This document shows, piece after piece, positions 25,357 through 33,497 of a stretch of 64,000 bases of DNA. The notes beneath the pieces were generated by a model that ran no database searches, was not told the DNA's origin, and was given only the letters and a program-made list of their open reading frames with translations. The number at the start of each line of letters is the position of its first letter. Positions within the stretch are counted from its first letter, which is position 1. Source of the DNA: DATFQI01 sp963816955 (GTDB taxonomy: Bacteria; Actinomycetota; Thermoleophilia; Solirubrobacterales; Solirubrobacteraceae). The translations under genes and the position numbers were made by a program. The stretch lies in assembly GCA_963816955.1 (NCBI GenBank), contig CAWFME010000005.1:248001-312000 (forward strand). Reading direction: 5' to 3'.

Positions 25357-26819
25357 GACACGCGCACGTAGGGACGCAGGCCGGCGGCGCCGCCCTCGCG
25401 GCCGAAGCCGCTCTCCTTGTAGCCGCCGAAGGCGGCCGTCGGATCGAAGTGGTTGTAGGTGTTCTGCCACACCACGCCCGCCTGCAGCTGGGATGCGACC
25501 TCGAACGCCTTGCCGCCCTTGTCGGTCCAGATCCCCGCGGCGAGGCCGTACTTGGAGTTGTTGGCCTTCTCGATCGCCTCCGCCTGGGTGCGGAACGTGA
25601 GCATCGAGACGACCGGGCCGAAGATCTCCTCGACCGCGATCCGGTGCACGGGCGAGACCTCGGTGAACATCGTCGGGGCGAACCAGTGCCCGCGCTCGGG
25701 GATGTCGCAGGCCACGGTGCGGCGGACCGCGCCCTCCTCCTCGCCCGCGGCGACCAGCGTCTCGATCCGCTCGAGCTGCTCGCCCGAGTTGACCGCGCCG
25801 ACGTCGGTGTTCTTGTCCAGCGGGTCGCCGAGGCGCAGCTTCTGCATGCGCTCCCACAGCTTCGCCTCGACCTGCTCGGCGACGCTCTCCTGCACGAGCA
25901 GGCGCGAGCCGGCGCAGCAGACGTGGCCCTGGTTGAAGAAGATCCCCTGGACGATGCCCTCGACGGCCTGGTCGATGGCGGCGTCCTCGAAGATGATGTT
26001 GGCCGACTTGCCGCCCAGCTCGAGCGTGAGGCCGACGTCGCGGCCCGCCAGCGCGGCCTGGATGTCCTTGCCGACCGCGGTGGAGCCCGTGAAGGCGACC
26101 TTGTCGATGCCGTCGGCGCGCACGAGCGCGGCGCCCGTCGCGCCGTTGCCGGGCAGGATCGAGACGACGCCGGGCGGCAGCTCGGCCTCCTGGCAGATCT
26201 CGGCCAGCAGCAGCGCGGTCAGCGGCGTGGTGTCGGCCGGCTTGAGGATCGCGGCGTTGCCGCACGCGAGCGCGGGGGCGAGCTTCCAGGCCGCCATCAG
26301 CAGCGGGAAGTTCCACGGCACGATCTGGGCCACCACGCCGTGCGGGCGGTTTTCGCGACCCGCGATGCCGTAGGCGATCTTGTCGGCCCAGCCCGCGTAG
26401 TGGAAGAAGTGGGCGGCGGCGAGCGGGATGTCGATGTCGCGCGACTCGCGGATCGGCTTGCCGCCGTCCATCGTCTCGACGATCGCCAGCTCGCGGGCGC
26501 GCTCCTGCATCAGCCGGGCGATCCGGTACAGGTACTTGCCGCGCTCCAGGCCGGGCAGGGCGGCCCACTTGCGCTGCGCCTCGCGGGCGACCTGCACGGC
26601 GTGGGCGACGTCCTCCTCGCCGGCGATCGCGATCTGCGCGATCTTCTTCTCCGTCGCCGGGTTGACCGTCGGCGCGGCCTTGCCGGAGCGCGGATCGGCG
26701 AACTCGCCGCCCACGAACACGCCGTAGCTGTCGCGCAGGCGGACGTGGTCGGCGGACTCCGGGGCCGGCGAGTAGTCCCAGGTGAGGCGGGTGCGTTCCG
26801 GGGCGACGGCCATGGTCAT
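25353..26819 (-). CDS. Aldehyde dehydrogenase, full length
   Basis: 488 residues from ATG 26819, which shares one base with the deoC stop (TAATG). Catalytic motifs are intact: PWNFPLLMAAWK, FTGSTAVGK, the general base Glu268 in LTLELGGKSANI and nucleophile Cys301/302 in NQGHVCCAGSR. With DeoC upstream, the likely physiological substrate is acetaldehyde released from deoxyribose 5-phosphate (inference). ATG 26813 is an alternative start. Confidence 0.9.
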   Translation of the reverse strand: MTMAVAPERTRLTWDYSPAPESADHVRLRDSYGVFVGGEFADPRSGKAAPTVNPATEKKIAQIAIAGEEDVAHAVQVAREAQRKWAALPGLERGKYLYRIARLMQERARELAIVETMDGGKPIRESRDIDIPLAAAHFFHYAGWADKIAYGIAGRENRPHGVVAQIVPWNFPLLMAAWKLAPALACGNAAILKPADTTPLTALLLAEICQEAELPPGVVSILPGNGATGAALVRADGIDKVAFTGSTAVGKDIQAALAGRDVGLTLELGGKSANIIFEDAAIDQAVEGIVQGIFFNQGHVCCAGSRLLVQESVAEQVEAKLWERMQKLRLGDPLDKNTDVGAVNSGEQLERIETLVAAGEEEGAVRRTVACDIPERGHWFAPTMFTEVSPVHRIAVEEIFGPVVSMLTFRTQAEAIEKANNSKYGLAAGIWTDKGGKAFEVASQLQAGVVWQNTYNHFDPTAAFGGYKESGFGREGGAAGLRPYVRVS

Positions 26820-27712
26820 TACTCCTTGGAGAAGTCCTCGGCGCGGCCGTAGCGGCCGGTCTGCGCCTTCTCGTACTGCATCAGGAGGTCGTTGAGGACC
26901 GACGAGGCGCCGATCCGGAAGCGCTCCGGCGTCAGCCATTCGTCGCCCAGCGTCTCCTTGACGAGCACGAGCATGTGCAGCGCCTGCTTGGACGTGGAGA
27001 CCCCGCCGGCCGGCTTCATGCCGACGACGCGGCCGGTGCGCTGCGTGTAATCGCGCAGCGCCTCGAGCATCACGAGCACCACGCCGGGCGTCGCGCCCAG
27101 CTTGGCCTTGCCGGTGGAGGTCTTGATGAAGTCCGCGCCGGCGTCCATGGCGAGCATCGAGGCGTGGCGGACGTGGTCGTACGACGGCAGCTCCGCCGTC
27201 TCGAGGATCACCTTCAGGTGCGCGTCCCCGCAGGCCTCCTTGACCTGGACGATCTCCTCGATCACGCGCGCGTCGTCGCCGGCCAGGTACGCCTGGCGGG
27301 AGATGACCATGTCGATCTCGTCGGCGCCGGCCGCGACGGCCTCGCGCGTGTCCTGCAGGCGGACCTCCATCGAGGACTGGCCCGAGGGGAACGCGGTCGC
27401 GACGGAGGCGACCTGCACGCCGGTGCCGGCGACGGCCTCGCGCGCGACCCCGACCAGCGACGGGTAGACGCAGACGGCCGCGCAGCTCGGGATCTCGGGC
27501 CGGGTCGGCGAGGGGCAGACCGCCTTGGCCGCGAGCTGGCGGACCTTGCCCGGCGTGTCGGCGCCCTCGAGCGTCGTCAGGTCGAGCATCGAGACCGCGA
27601 GGCGGATGCCCTGCAGCTTGGCGTCGGTCTTGATCGAGCGCTTGGCCAGCGTGGACACGCGCTCCTCGACCGCGACGCGGTCGACGTGTGGCAGTCGGCG
27701 TGCGGTTCTCAC
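26819..27712 (-). CDS. deoC: Deoxyribose-phosphate aldolase
   Basis: 297 residues, longer than the approx. 220-260 usual form because of an N-terminal extension. The Schiff-base Lys197 lies in GADFIKTSTGK, with the second lysine in VGMKPAGGVST. It splits 2-deoxyribose 5-phosphate into glyceraldehyde 3-phosphate and acetaldehyde. The GTG start is preceded by a -10 (TACGCT) only 6 nt away. First gene of deoC-aldehyde dehydrogenase-short dehydrogenase. Confidence 0.92.
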   Translation of the reverse strand: MRTARRLPHVDRVAVEERVSTLAKRSIKTDAKLQGIRLAVSMLDLTTLEGADTPGKVRQLAAKAVCPSPTRPEIPSCAAVCVYPSLVGVAREAVAGTGVQVASVATAFPSGQSSMEVRLQDTREAVAAGADEIDMVISRQAYLAGDDARVIEEIVQVKEACGDAHLKVILETAELPSYDHVRHASMLAMDAGADFIKTSTGKAKLGATPGVVLVMLEALRDYTQRTGRVVGMKPAGGVSTSKQALHMLVLVKETLGDEWLTPERFRIGASSVLNDLLMQYEKAQTGRYGRAEDFSKE

Positions 27713-27718
27713 CAGAGC

Positions 27719-27724
27719 AGCGTA
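27719..27724 (-). promoter_or_regulatory. -10 element of the deoC operon (leaderless)
   Basis: On the minus strand TACGCT ends 6 nt before GTG 27712, placing the transcription start on the start codon. Divergent from the -10 at 27775-27780. Confidence 0.45.
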
Positions 27725-27774
27725 CCGCCCGAAATGCCGCCCGAAGGGGATTGCGCGCGCTCGTGCAGCACGGG

Positions 27775-27780
27775 TAGGTT
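27775..27780 (+). promoter_or_regulatory. -10 element of the SAGNAAV-motif gene (leaderless)
   Basis: TAGGTT ends 6 nt before ATG 27787, so transcription should start at the ATG itself. Confidence 0.4.
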
Positions 27781-27786
27781 CGGTCG

Positions 27787-28875
27787 ATGCCCCCGATGCG
27801 GCGGCTCTCCGAGGAATCGCCCGAAGCCGCCGAGCGCCGGCAGGAGCCGCCCGTGCCCGAGCCCGCGCTGCTGCAGCTCCAGCGGAGCGCCGGCAACGCC
27901 GCCGTGACGCGCATGCTCGCGCGCGACATGCTGTCCAACGCCCTCGGCGATGCGCCCGTCGCCGGGCCGAAGCCGTACAACGTGCGCGACCCGCTCGGGG
28001 TCGGCGACCTGATGGCCGACGAGACGGAGGCCAGCAGCGTCGCGAACGCCTACTTCGACTCGCAGAACAAGGGCGGGATCATCTCGATCTCGGTCGCCGA
28101 GCTCGTCCGCAACGCCGGCCAGCAGACGTTCAAGCGCAAGGACGGCAGCGAGGCGAAGGTCATCGACAAGATCCCCGCCGACAGGCTCGAGGAGCAGCTG
28201 CGCGTGCGCGCGAAGCACTTCGGCGTCACGGTCCTGGAGCACCGGGCCGCGACCGACCTGCCCGGCATGAAGTCGGAGATGGACGCCATCCTCGCCAATC
28301 TCGGCGCCATCCCCACCGAGCTCACGCTCGGCGGCGAGGACCTGAAGGTGACGGCGTCGATCTTCGGGACGGTCAAGGGCGAGGCGAAGATCGGCCCGGC
28401 GAAGGTCGAGGGCGAAGCCTCCTCGGACGGCGTCGAGGGATCCGTCAAGGTGCCGGGCGCGACCTTCAAGGGCAGCGTGGGCGAGAAGGGCGTCAAGGCC
28501 TCGCTCAAGCTCGGCGAGCTGCTGACGATCGACGGCGGGCTCAACCCCAAGGCCGACGGCAGCGTCGACTGGCGGGCGGAGATCTCGGTCGGGACGATCG
28601 GCAAGCTGATCATGCCCGAGGACGTGGCGAAGGTGTTCTCGAAGACGCAGAAGACGTTCGCCGAGAGCGCCGGCGCGCTCATGCGCAACCGCGACGATCC
28701 GGCGAAGGTCAAGGAGCACGGGTCCGAGCTCGCGGAGGCGCTGGGCGAAGCGGTCGAGAAGGCCAAGAAGAGCGCGGAGCAGTCCAAGAAGTCGGGCTGG
28801 CGCTTCGGCGCGGAGCTCAAGGGCGACGGCGCCGGCGGTGTCAGCGGCAGCCTCACCCTGACCTGGACCTGGTGA
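27787..28875 (+). CDS. SAGNAAV-motif protein, candidate contractile-injection-system cargo
   Basis: 362 residues. Near the N-terminus, LLQLQRSAGNAAVTRMLAR (about 29-47) is the short motif found at the start of many proteins linked to extracellular contractile injection systems (eCIS), often with DUF4157. No signal peptide or membrane helix is present. The middle (about 175-280) has alternating beta-strand patterns with KGEAKIGPAKVEGEA-like repeats, then a Lys/Glu helix and a final strand GSLTLTWTW. The beta-rich body could be a toxin or binding domain. No eCIS structural gene is in the window, so it is an orphan here. Confidence 0.6.
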   Translation: MPPMRRLSEESPEAAERRQEPPVPEPALLQLQRSAGNAAVTRMLARDMLSNALGDAPVAGPKPYNVRDPLGVGDLMADETEASSVANAYFDSQNKGGIISISVAELVRNAGQQTFKRKDGSEAKVIDKIPADRLEEQLRVRAKHFGVTVLEHRAATDLPGMKSEMDAILANLGAIPTELTLGGEDLKVTASIFGTVKGEAKIGPAKVEGEASSDGVEGSVKVPGATFKGSVGEKGVKASLKLGELLTIDGGLNPKADGSVDWRAEISVGTIGKLIMPEDVAKVFSKTQKTFAESAGALMRNRDDPAKVKEHGSELAEALGEAVEKAKKSAEQSKKSGWRFGAELKGDGAGGVSGSLTLTWTW

Positions 28876-28948
28876 TCCCCCCGAGCTTTCCCGAGGCTTT
28901 GCCGGCGGTTGCCGGTCCGTTGGGCGCGGCGTGCCGATGCTGGGCCGC

Positions 28949-30064
28949 ATGGAACTGCTGATCGTGGGCGGGGGACTCGCCGCCCAGCGCTGCATCGAGG
29001 TGCTGCGGGCCGCGGGCGACGACCGCCCGGTGACCGTCGTGTGCGACGAGCCCGAGCGCCCGTACGACCGCCCGCCGCTGTCGAAGGAGGGCCTGCGCGG
29101 GGCGATCGACCCCGCGTTCCGGCCGGCAGGCTGGTACCGCGACCACGGCGTCGAGCTGCGGCTCGGCGTCGCCGCCCGCGCGCTCGACCCCGCGCGGCGC
29201 ACCGTCACGCTCGCCGACGGTGAGCGGCTGGGCTACGACGAGCTGCTGATCGCCACCGGCGCCCGTCCGCGGGCGCTGCCCGGCGTGCCCCGCGCATGCG
29301 TCCTGCGCAGTCGGTTCGATGGCGAACGATTGCGCGCGGCGCTGCTCGAGGGTGGCCCGGTGGCCGTCGTGGGCGCCGGGCTGATCGGGCTCGAGGCCGC
29401 CGCCGCGGCATGCGCGCTCGGCGTCGCGGTGACCGTGATCGAGGCGGCGCCGCGGCCGCTGGCCGGGCTCCTCGGCCCGCGGGCGGGAGCGTGGCTGACC
29501 GCGCTGCACCGCGCCGAGGGCGTCGTGCTGCGCACCGGCGTGACCGTCACCCGCGACCTCGGCGACGCGCTGGAGCTCGCCGACGGCACACGCGTGCCGT
29601 GCGCCCACGTGCTGGCCGGGATCGGCGTGTCGCCGGCCGCGAGCTGGCTCGCCGGCAGCGGCCTGGACCCGGCCGGCGTCGCGGTCGACAGCACGGGCCG
29701 CACCGGGCTCCCGGGCGTGTACGCCGCGGGCGACGTCACCGGCTCCGGCCACTGGGAGGCCGCCGCGCGCGGCGGCGCCGCCGTGGCCCGCGCCCTGCTG
29801 GGACGCGGCGAGCTGCCCGCCGCGCCGCCGTCGTTCTGGAGCGACCAGCACGGCGTGCGCCTGCAGTGCGTCGGCGACCCGCGCGGGGCGACGGAGCACG
29901 TCGTCGAGGGCGACCTCACCTCGCGCTCGTTCGAGCTCGACCATCACGTTGACGGCCGCACCACGGCCGTCCTCCTCGCCGGCCGCCCGCCCTCCGCACT
30001 GCGGGCGGCGAGAGCGCGTATCGACATTCCCGTTCCCACCACCACCGCCAGGAGGGCCGCATGA
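28949..30064 (+). CDS. FAD-dependent ferredoxin reductase
   Basis: 371 residues from ATG 28949 (ATG 28937 and GTG 28931 are also in frame). FAD site at the N-terminus (LLIVGGGLAAQRC), ATGARPRALPG, NAD site VVGAGLIGLEAAAAA, and the second FAD motif GVYAAGDVTG. The layout matches the reductases that feed cytochrome P450 or Rieske oxygenase ferredoxins. The stop overlaps the ferredoxin start (ATGA), so the pair works together. Confidence 0.88.
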   Translation: MELLIVGGGLAAQRCIEVLRAAGDDRPVTVVCDEPERPYDRPPLSKEGLRGAIDPAFRPAGWYRDHGVELRLGVAARALDPARRTVTLADGERLGYDELLIATGARPRALPGVPRACVLRSRFDGERLRAALLEGGPVAVVGAGLIGLEAAAAACALGVAVTVIEAAPRPLAGLLGPRAGAWLTALHRAEGVVLRTGVTVTRDLGDALELADGTRVPCAHVLAGIGVSPAASWLAGSGLDPAGVAVDSTGRTGLPGVYAAGDVTGSGHWEAAARGGAAVARALLGRGELPAAPPSFWSDQHGVRLQCVGDPRGATEHVVEGDLTSRSFELDHHVDGRTTAVLLAGRPPSALRAARARIDIPVPTTTARRAA

Positions 30065-30267
30065 GCCTGATCGCCCGCATCGAAGAAGACCTCTGCCTCG
30101 CCCACGGCGACTGCGAGGCCGTCGCGCCCGAGGCGTTCCGCGTCGACGACGTCGCCCGCGTGGTCGGCGAGACCGCCGACGACCGCCTGCGCGAGGCCGC
30201 GCGCGCCTGCCCCGCGGGCGCGATCGTGCTCTACGACGCCGACACCGGCGAGGAGGTCGACGTCTAG
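30061..30267 (+). CDS. Small [3Fe-4S]-type ferredoxin
   Basis: 68 residues. The cluster motif is C-x5-C (Cys12 and Cys18 in LCLAHGDCEAVAP) with a distant C-P (Cys49 in ARACPAGAI). A His/Gly at the position of the missing cysteine is typical for 3Fe-4S ferredoxins that serve actinobacterial P450s. Coupled to the reductase upstream; no P450 lies in the window. Convergent with the GNAT gene, sharing the last four bases. Confidence 0.88.
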   Translation: MSLIARIEEDLCLAHGDCEAVAPEAFRVDDVARVVGETADDRLREAARACPAGAIVLYDADTGEEVDV

Positions 30268-30857
30268 GAGCCTGGCGCGCGCCACATGCGCCACAGCGGC
30301 GGGCCGCCGAACGGCAGCCGGAGCTCCGAGCGCACGGTGAACCCGTGGCGCAGATAGAGGTCCCGGCTGCGCGGCGAGCCCGCGTTGAGGTACGCGCCGC
30401 GGCGCTCGGTGTCGCAGCGCGCGAGCATCGGCGCCAGCAGCGCCGACCCGAGCCCGCGGCCCTGGCCCGCGGGCTCGACGCCGATGTAGTCCAGGTACCA
30501 GTGCGGCGGGTCGTGCGGGTGGTGGCGGTCGATCGCCCGCTGCGCGCCGATCCCGCGCCGCGGCCAGCGGCCGAACACCGCGAGCCGGGCGGGCAGCACG
30601 CCCAGCTCCTGGGTCAACCGGAACGGGTACGCGCCGGGCGCCACCCACAGCGCGGCGGCGCTGCCGTCGCTGGTCGTCCAGATCGCGCCGGAGGCGGCGT
30701 AGAGCGGCAGCGAGGCGGCGAAGTGGCGCAGCAGCAGCGCCTCGCGGCGCTGCTCGTCCGGGATCAGGAAGCTCAGCGGCGGGTCCGTGGCGAACGCGGC
30801 CGCGAGCGTCGCGGCGATCGGGCCGTGGTCGTCTCGGGTCGCCGGCCGCACGCGCAT
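30264..30857 (-). CDS. GNAT-family N-acetyltransferase
   Basis: 197 residues. The acetyl-CoA loop reads PAGQGRGLGSALLAPML, and the C-terminal GNAT strand pattern (RDLYLRHGFTVRSEL) is present. It resembles the subgroup found in many actinobacteria with an N-terminal MRVRPATRDD start. The substrate is not predictable. It lies 22 bases downstream of the secreted beta-propeller gene and may be co-transcribed with it. Confidence 0.8.
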   Translation of the reverse strand: MRVRPATRDDHGPIAATLAAAFATDPPLSFLIPDEQRREALLLRHFAASLPLYAASGAIWTTSDGSAAALWVAPGAYPFRLTQELGVLPARLAVFGRWPRRGIGAQRAIDRHHPHDPPHWYLDYIGVEPAGQGRGLGSALLAPMLARCDTERRGAYLNAGSPRSRDLYLRHGFTVRSELRLPFGGPPLWRMWRAPGS

Positions 30858-30879
30858 CGCGGCCGGCGACGGTAATCGA

Positions 30880-32250
30880 TCAGCGGGCCTTGAGGCGCAG
30901 CGTGTCCTTCGCGTAGCCCGACTTGGTGGCGGTCGCGGTCGCGGCGCGGCCCGGCAGGTCGAGCCTGACCTGCCCGCCGCCGTCGGTCGTGCCCGACTTC
31001 CCGCCGGCGCTCACCCGCGCGCCCCGGACCGCGGCGCCGGCGTCGCGGACCGTGAAGCGCACGCCTCCGCCACGGATGCGGCGCGCGCTCAGCTGCAGCC
31101 CCGGCAGAAGGCGGCGATGGAAGGTGGATGCGTTCGAGGTCGTGCCGAGGTTGAAGATGCCGAGCACGTCGACCGCGCCGCCGGCCGCGCTCGCGTCGAG
31201 CCGGTAGGCCTGCAGCGTGCCTCGCGGGCGCCCGGCGGTCACCTCCGCGCCCCACCTCGTGGCCCCGCGGTTGGAGCGGCGGGCGTGGATCGAGGCGTCG
31301 ATGCCGCCCCGGTCGTCCCAGATCGCCCACAGGCGGCCGTCGTCCACGGCCGTGATGGTGACCGGGCCGCCGCCGCTCTTGCGCGCGATGATCGGCGCGT
31401 TGCCGGCGCCGACGCGCCATACGCGGACCTGGTTCTGCGCCTGCGGCGCGGGATAGGCCGCGTAGACCCCACCGCCGGGGCGCGCCACCAGCGGCGTGCG
31501 GCCCTGCATGCCGATGTACATGTCGCCGGTGCCGGGCATCGCCAGCGGCGCGCCGACCGGCTCGCCCCCGGCGCCGACCTGCTGCGCCAGCACGCCGTAC
31601 TGCGACTCGTCGCTCGAGTACCAGGCCATCCACACGCGGCCGCCCGAGTCGGTCACGAGGTTGGGGTCGTTGCCGTACTGCTTGCCCTCCATGTAGTTGT
31701 GGTTCGGCGTCGCTGGCGAGAGGCCGGCGTGCACCCAGGTGCCGAGCGTCCCAGCCCACGCCTGCAGCGGAGTGCCGTCGGACCGCACCGTGGCCGAGAT
31801 CGGGCCCGCGTAGGACTGCCCGCCGCCCGGGTTCACCTGACCCGGCTGCAGCGCCCAGCTCGCGCCGCCGTCAGGGGACAGCGCGGTGTTGATCTCCCGC
31901 TGGGGATCGTTGCTGTCAGTCGTCCGGAAGCCGCCCCAGAAGGCCCGCAGGCCACCCGGGTCGACGACCAGCGCCGGGACGGAGAACCCGGTCCAGCCAC
32001 TCTGGATCGGGTTCGTGGCGCCGATCCGCCCCTGGCGCGAGATGACCGTGTGCAGCAGGTCCTCGGTGTTCGGGCCAGTCGGGTGCGACCACGCCAGATG
32101 CAGCACACCGTCCCCCGTCCTGGCGAAGGCCACCTGGTCGAGACCCGACCCGTCCGTCGTCGTCACCCGCTTCCACGGGGCGGCGGACGCGCTCGGCGCC
32201 AGGGACAGCGCGGCGAGCAGGGCGGTGAGGACGGCTGTGCGGAGCTTCAT
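30880..32250 (-). CDS. Secreted beta-propeller-like protein with C-terminal carboxypeptidase-regulatory-type domain
   Basis: 456 residues. A Sec signal peptide (MKLRTAVLTALLAALSLAPS, cleavage after SASA) is followed by repeated short motifs (LHLAWSHP, GGASWALQPG, VWMAWYSSD, LWAIWDDRG) at spacing typical of sialidase/BNR propeller blades. The last 85 residues (VRDAGAAVRGARVSAGGKSG, TDGGGQVRLDL, SGYAKDTLRL) form an Ig-like domain. No sialidase catalytic arginine set is evident, so it is probably a binding or surface protein. Confidence 0.6.
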   Translation of the reverse strand: MKLRTAVLTALLAALSLAPSASAAPWKRVTTTDGSGLDQVAFARTGDGVLHLAWSHPTGPNTEDLLHTVISRQGRIGATNPIQSGWTGFSVPALVVDPGGLRAFWGGFRTTDSNDPQREINTALSPDGGASWALQPGQVNPGGGQSYAGPISATVRSDGTPLQAWAGTLGTWVHAGLSPATPNHNYMEGKQYGNDPNLVTDSGGRVWMAWYSSDESQYGVLAQQVGAGGEPVGAPLAMPGTGDMYIGMQGRTPLVARPGGGVYAAYPAPQAQNQVRVWRVGAGNAPIIARKSGGGPVTITAVDDGRLWAIWDDRGGIDASIHARRSNRGATRWGAEVTAGRPRGTLQAYRLDASAAGGAVDVLGIFNLGTTSNASTFHRRLLPGLQLSARRIRGGGVRFTVRDAGAAVRGARVSAGGKSGTTDGGGQVRLDLPGRAATATATKSGYAKDTLRLKAR

Positions 32251-32305
32251 GGCGCGACACTACCCCCGCGCTAGCGCACCGGCAATGCGCCGATCAGCGC
32301 CTCAG

Positions 32306-32335
32306 CGGCGGCGCCCGCGCAGGCGGGCGCCGCCG
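32306..32335 (-). terminator. Perfect 13-bp hairpin after the M43 protease
   Basis: CGGCGGCGCCCGC and GCGGGCGCCGCCG enclose the loop GCAG. It begins 5 bases beyond the protease stop on the minus strand and lies before the next minus-strand gene. Confidence 0.65.
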
Positions 32336-32340
32336 GGGGA

Positions 32341-33297
32341 TCAGCTCGCGCGGTACAGCAGCCAGGCGTCGCGCATGCGCTGCACCTGGCCCGCGGTGAA
32401 CTCCGTGTAGCAGGAGTCGTAGGAGTAGTCCATGTAGTTGTGGATCGGGTCCAGGCCAGGCGCGGAGCAGGTGTCCTTGCCGGCCGGGCAGCCGGACGTC
32501 GCCGTCTTCTCGGCCGGCGTGTCGGCGACGAAGTCGCCCTTCGCGTTGCAGCCGCCGTAGAACGTGTGCTCGAGGTTCAGCCAGTGGCCGACCTCGTGCG
32601 TGCCCGTCTCGCCCTGGTCGTAGCGGTTCGCGTAGGTGGTCGAGGTGCCCGGGATCGACTCCCAGTCGACGACCACGCCGTCCAGGTTCGTGTTGCCGGG
32701 CTTGGTCGTGATGTCCGGCAGGTAGGCCCAGCCGAGGTAGTCGCCCGCGGTCGTCGAGTACCAGTTGAGCGCGTTGTCGCCGCCCTGCTTGAGCGCCGCC
32801 TTCATCTTCTGCTCGTCGGCGCCGCCCGGGTTCCCGTAGAACCACAGCGCGTTGTTCGTGCGCGTGACGCCGGCCAGCCTGAAGCTGAAGCCGGTGGCCG
32901 CGCCGCCCTCGCCGGCGGAGAACGTGTTGTTGAGCACCGCGATCTGGCCGGCGATCTGCGCGTCGGTGAGCGCACCGATCGCCCCGTCGGTCACGACGTG
33001 GAAGTAGACCGGGATCGTGGCCCGGAAGTTCTTGCCCGCCTTGCCCTTCGCGCTCGCGGGCATGTCCGCGTGCGTCTGCGCCAGATCGGGCTCGCGCACC
33101 ACGCCGCCACGGCCGGCGATCGCGGCCCCGCCCGTCACCGAACCGCCGAACACGCGCGTGTCCGCGGTCGACATCGGATCGCAGAACGCCGCCTGCGACG
33201 CCGCAGCCGCGTGCGTCCCCGCGCCGGCCGGCGCCGCCGCGACGATGCCCATCACCGAGGCGAGCGCCATCGCGCCCGCAAGCTTCCCCAACCTCAT
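32341..33297 (-). CDS. Secreted M43-family zinc metalloprotease
   Basis: 318 residues from ATG 33297, preceded by a strong ribosome-binding site (GGAGGGA). Signal peptide 1-26 (AGAMALASVMGIVAAAPAGA). The metzincin site HEVGHWLNLEH (234-244) supplies three zinc histidines and Glu235, and the Met-turn is in HNYMDYSYDSC (Met289). Cys pairs near 250-296 suggest disulfides. This is the pappalysin/cytophagalysin group, which digests extracellular protein. A hairpin terminator follows directly. Confidence 0.9.
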   Translation of the reverse strand: MRLGKLAGAMALASVMGIVAAAPAGAGTHAAAASQAAFCDPMSTADTRVFGGSVTGGAAIAGRGGVVREPDLAQTHADMPASAKGKAGKNFRATIPVYFHVVTDGAIGALTDAQIAGQIAVLNNTFSAGEGGAATGFSFRLAGVTRTNNALWFYGNPGGADEQKMKAALKQGGDNALNWYSTTAGDYLGWAYLPDITTKPGNTNLDGVVVDWESIPGTSTTYANRYDQGETGTHEVGHWLNLEHTFYGGCNAKGDFVADTPAEKTATSGCPAGKDTCSAPGLDPIHNYMDYSYDSCYTEFTAGQVQRMRDAWLLYRAS

Positions 33298-33497
33298 CTT
33301 GTCCCTCCGAGATTTCGTGCCGCGCGCCGGCCCCTCGTCCGGCGCACCGCTTGTCGGAGCAAGATACCTCCGATCGCCCACGGATGTGGCGTTGGCCGGT
33401 GAGGCATGCGAGGCATGACCGACCGGTGAGCGCGGCCCCGGTTGGCGTCATGGCGCGGACCGGCGCCGCCCGGGTCCCACGGGGTCATGATGGGCTC

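Noticed and set aside
32341..33381. Start of the M43 protease at 33381
   Set aside because: The added 28 residues precede a clear signal peptide, and ATG 33297 has a strong ribosome-binding site.
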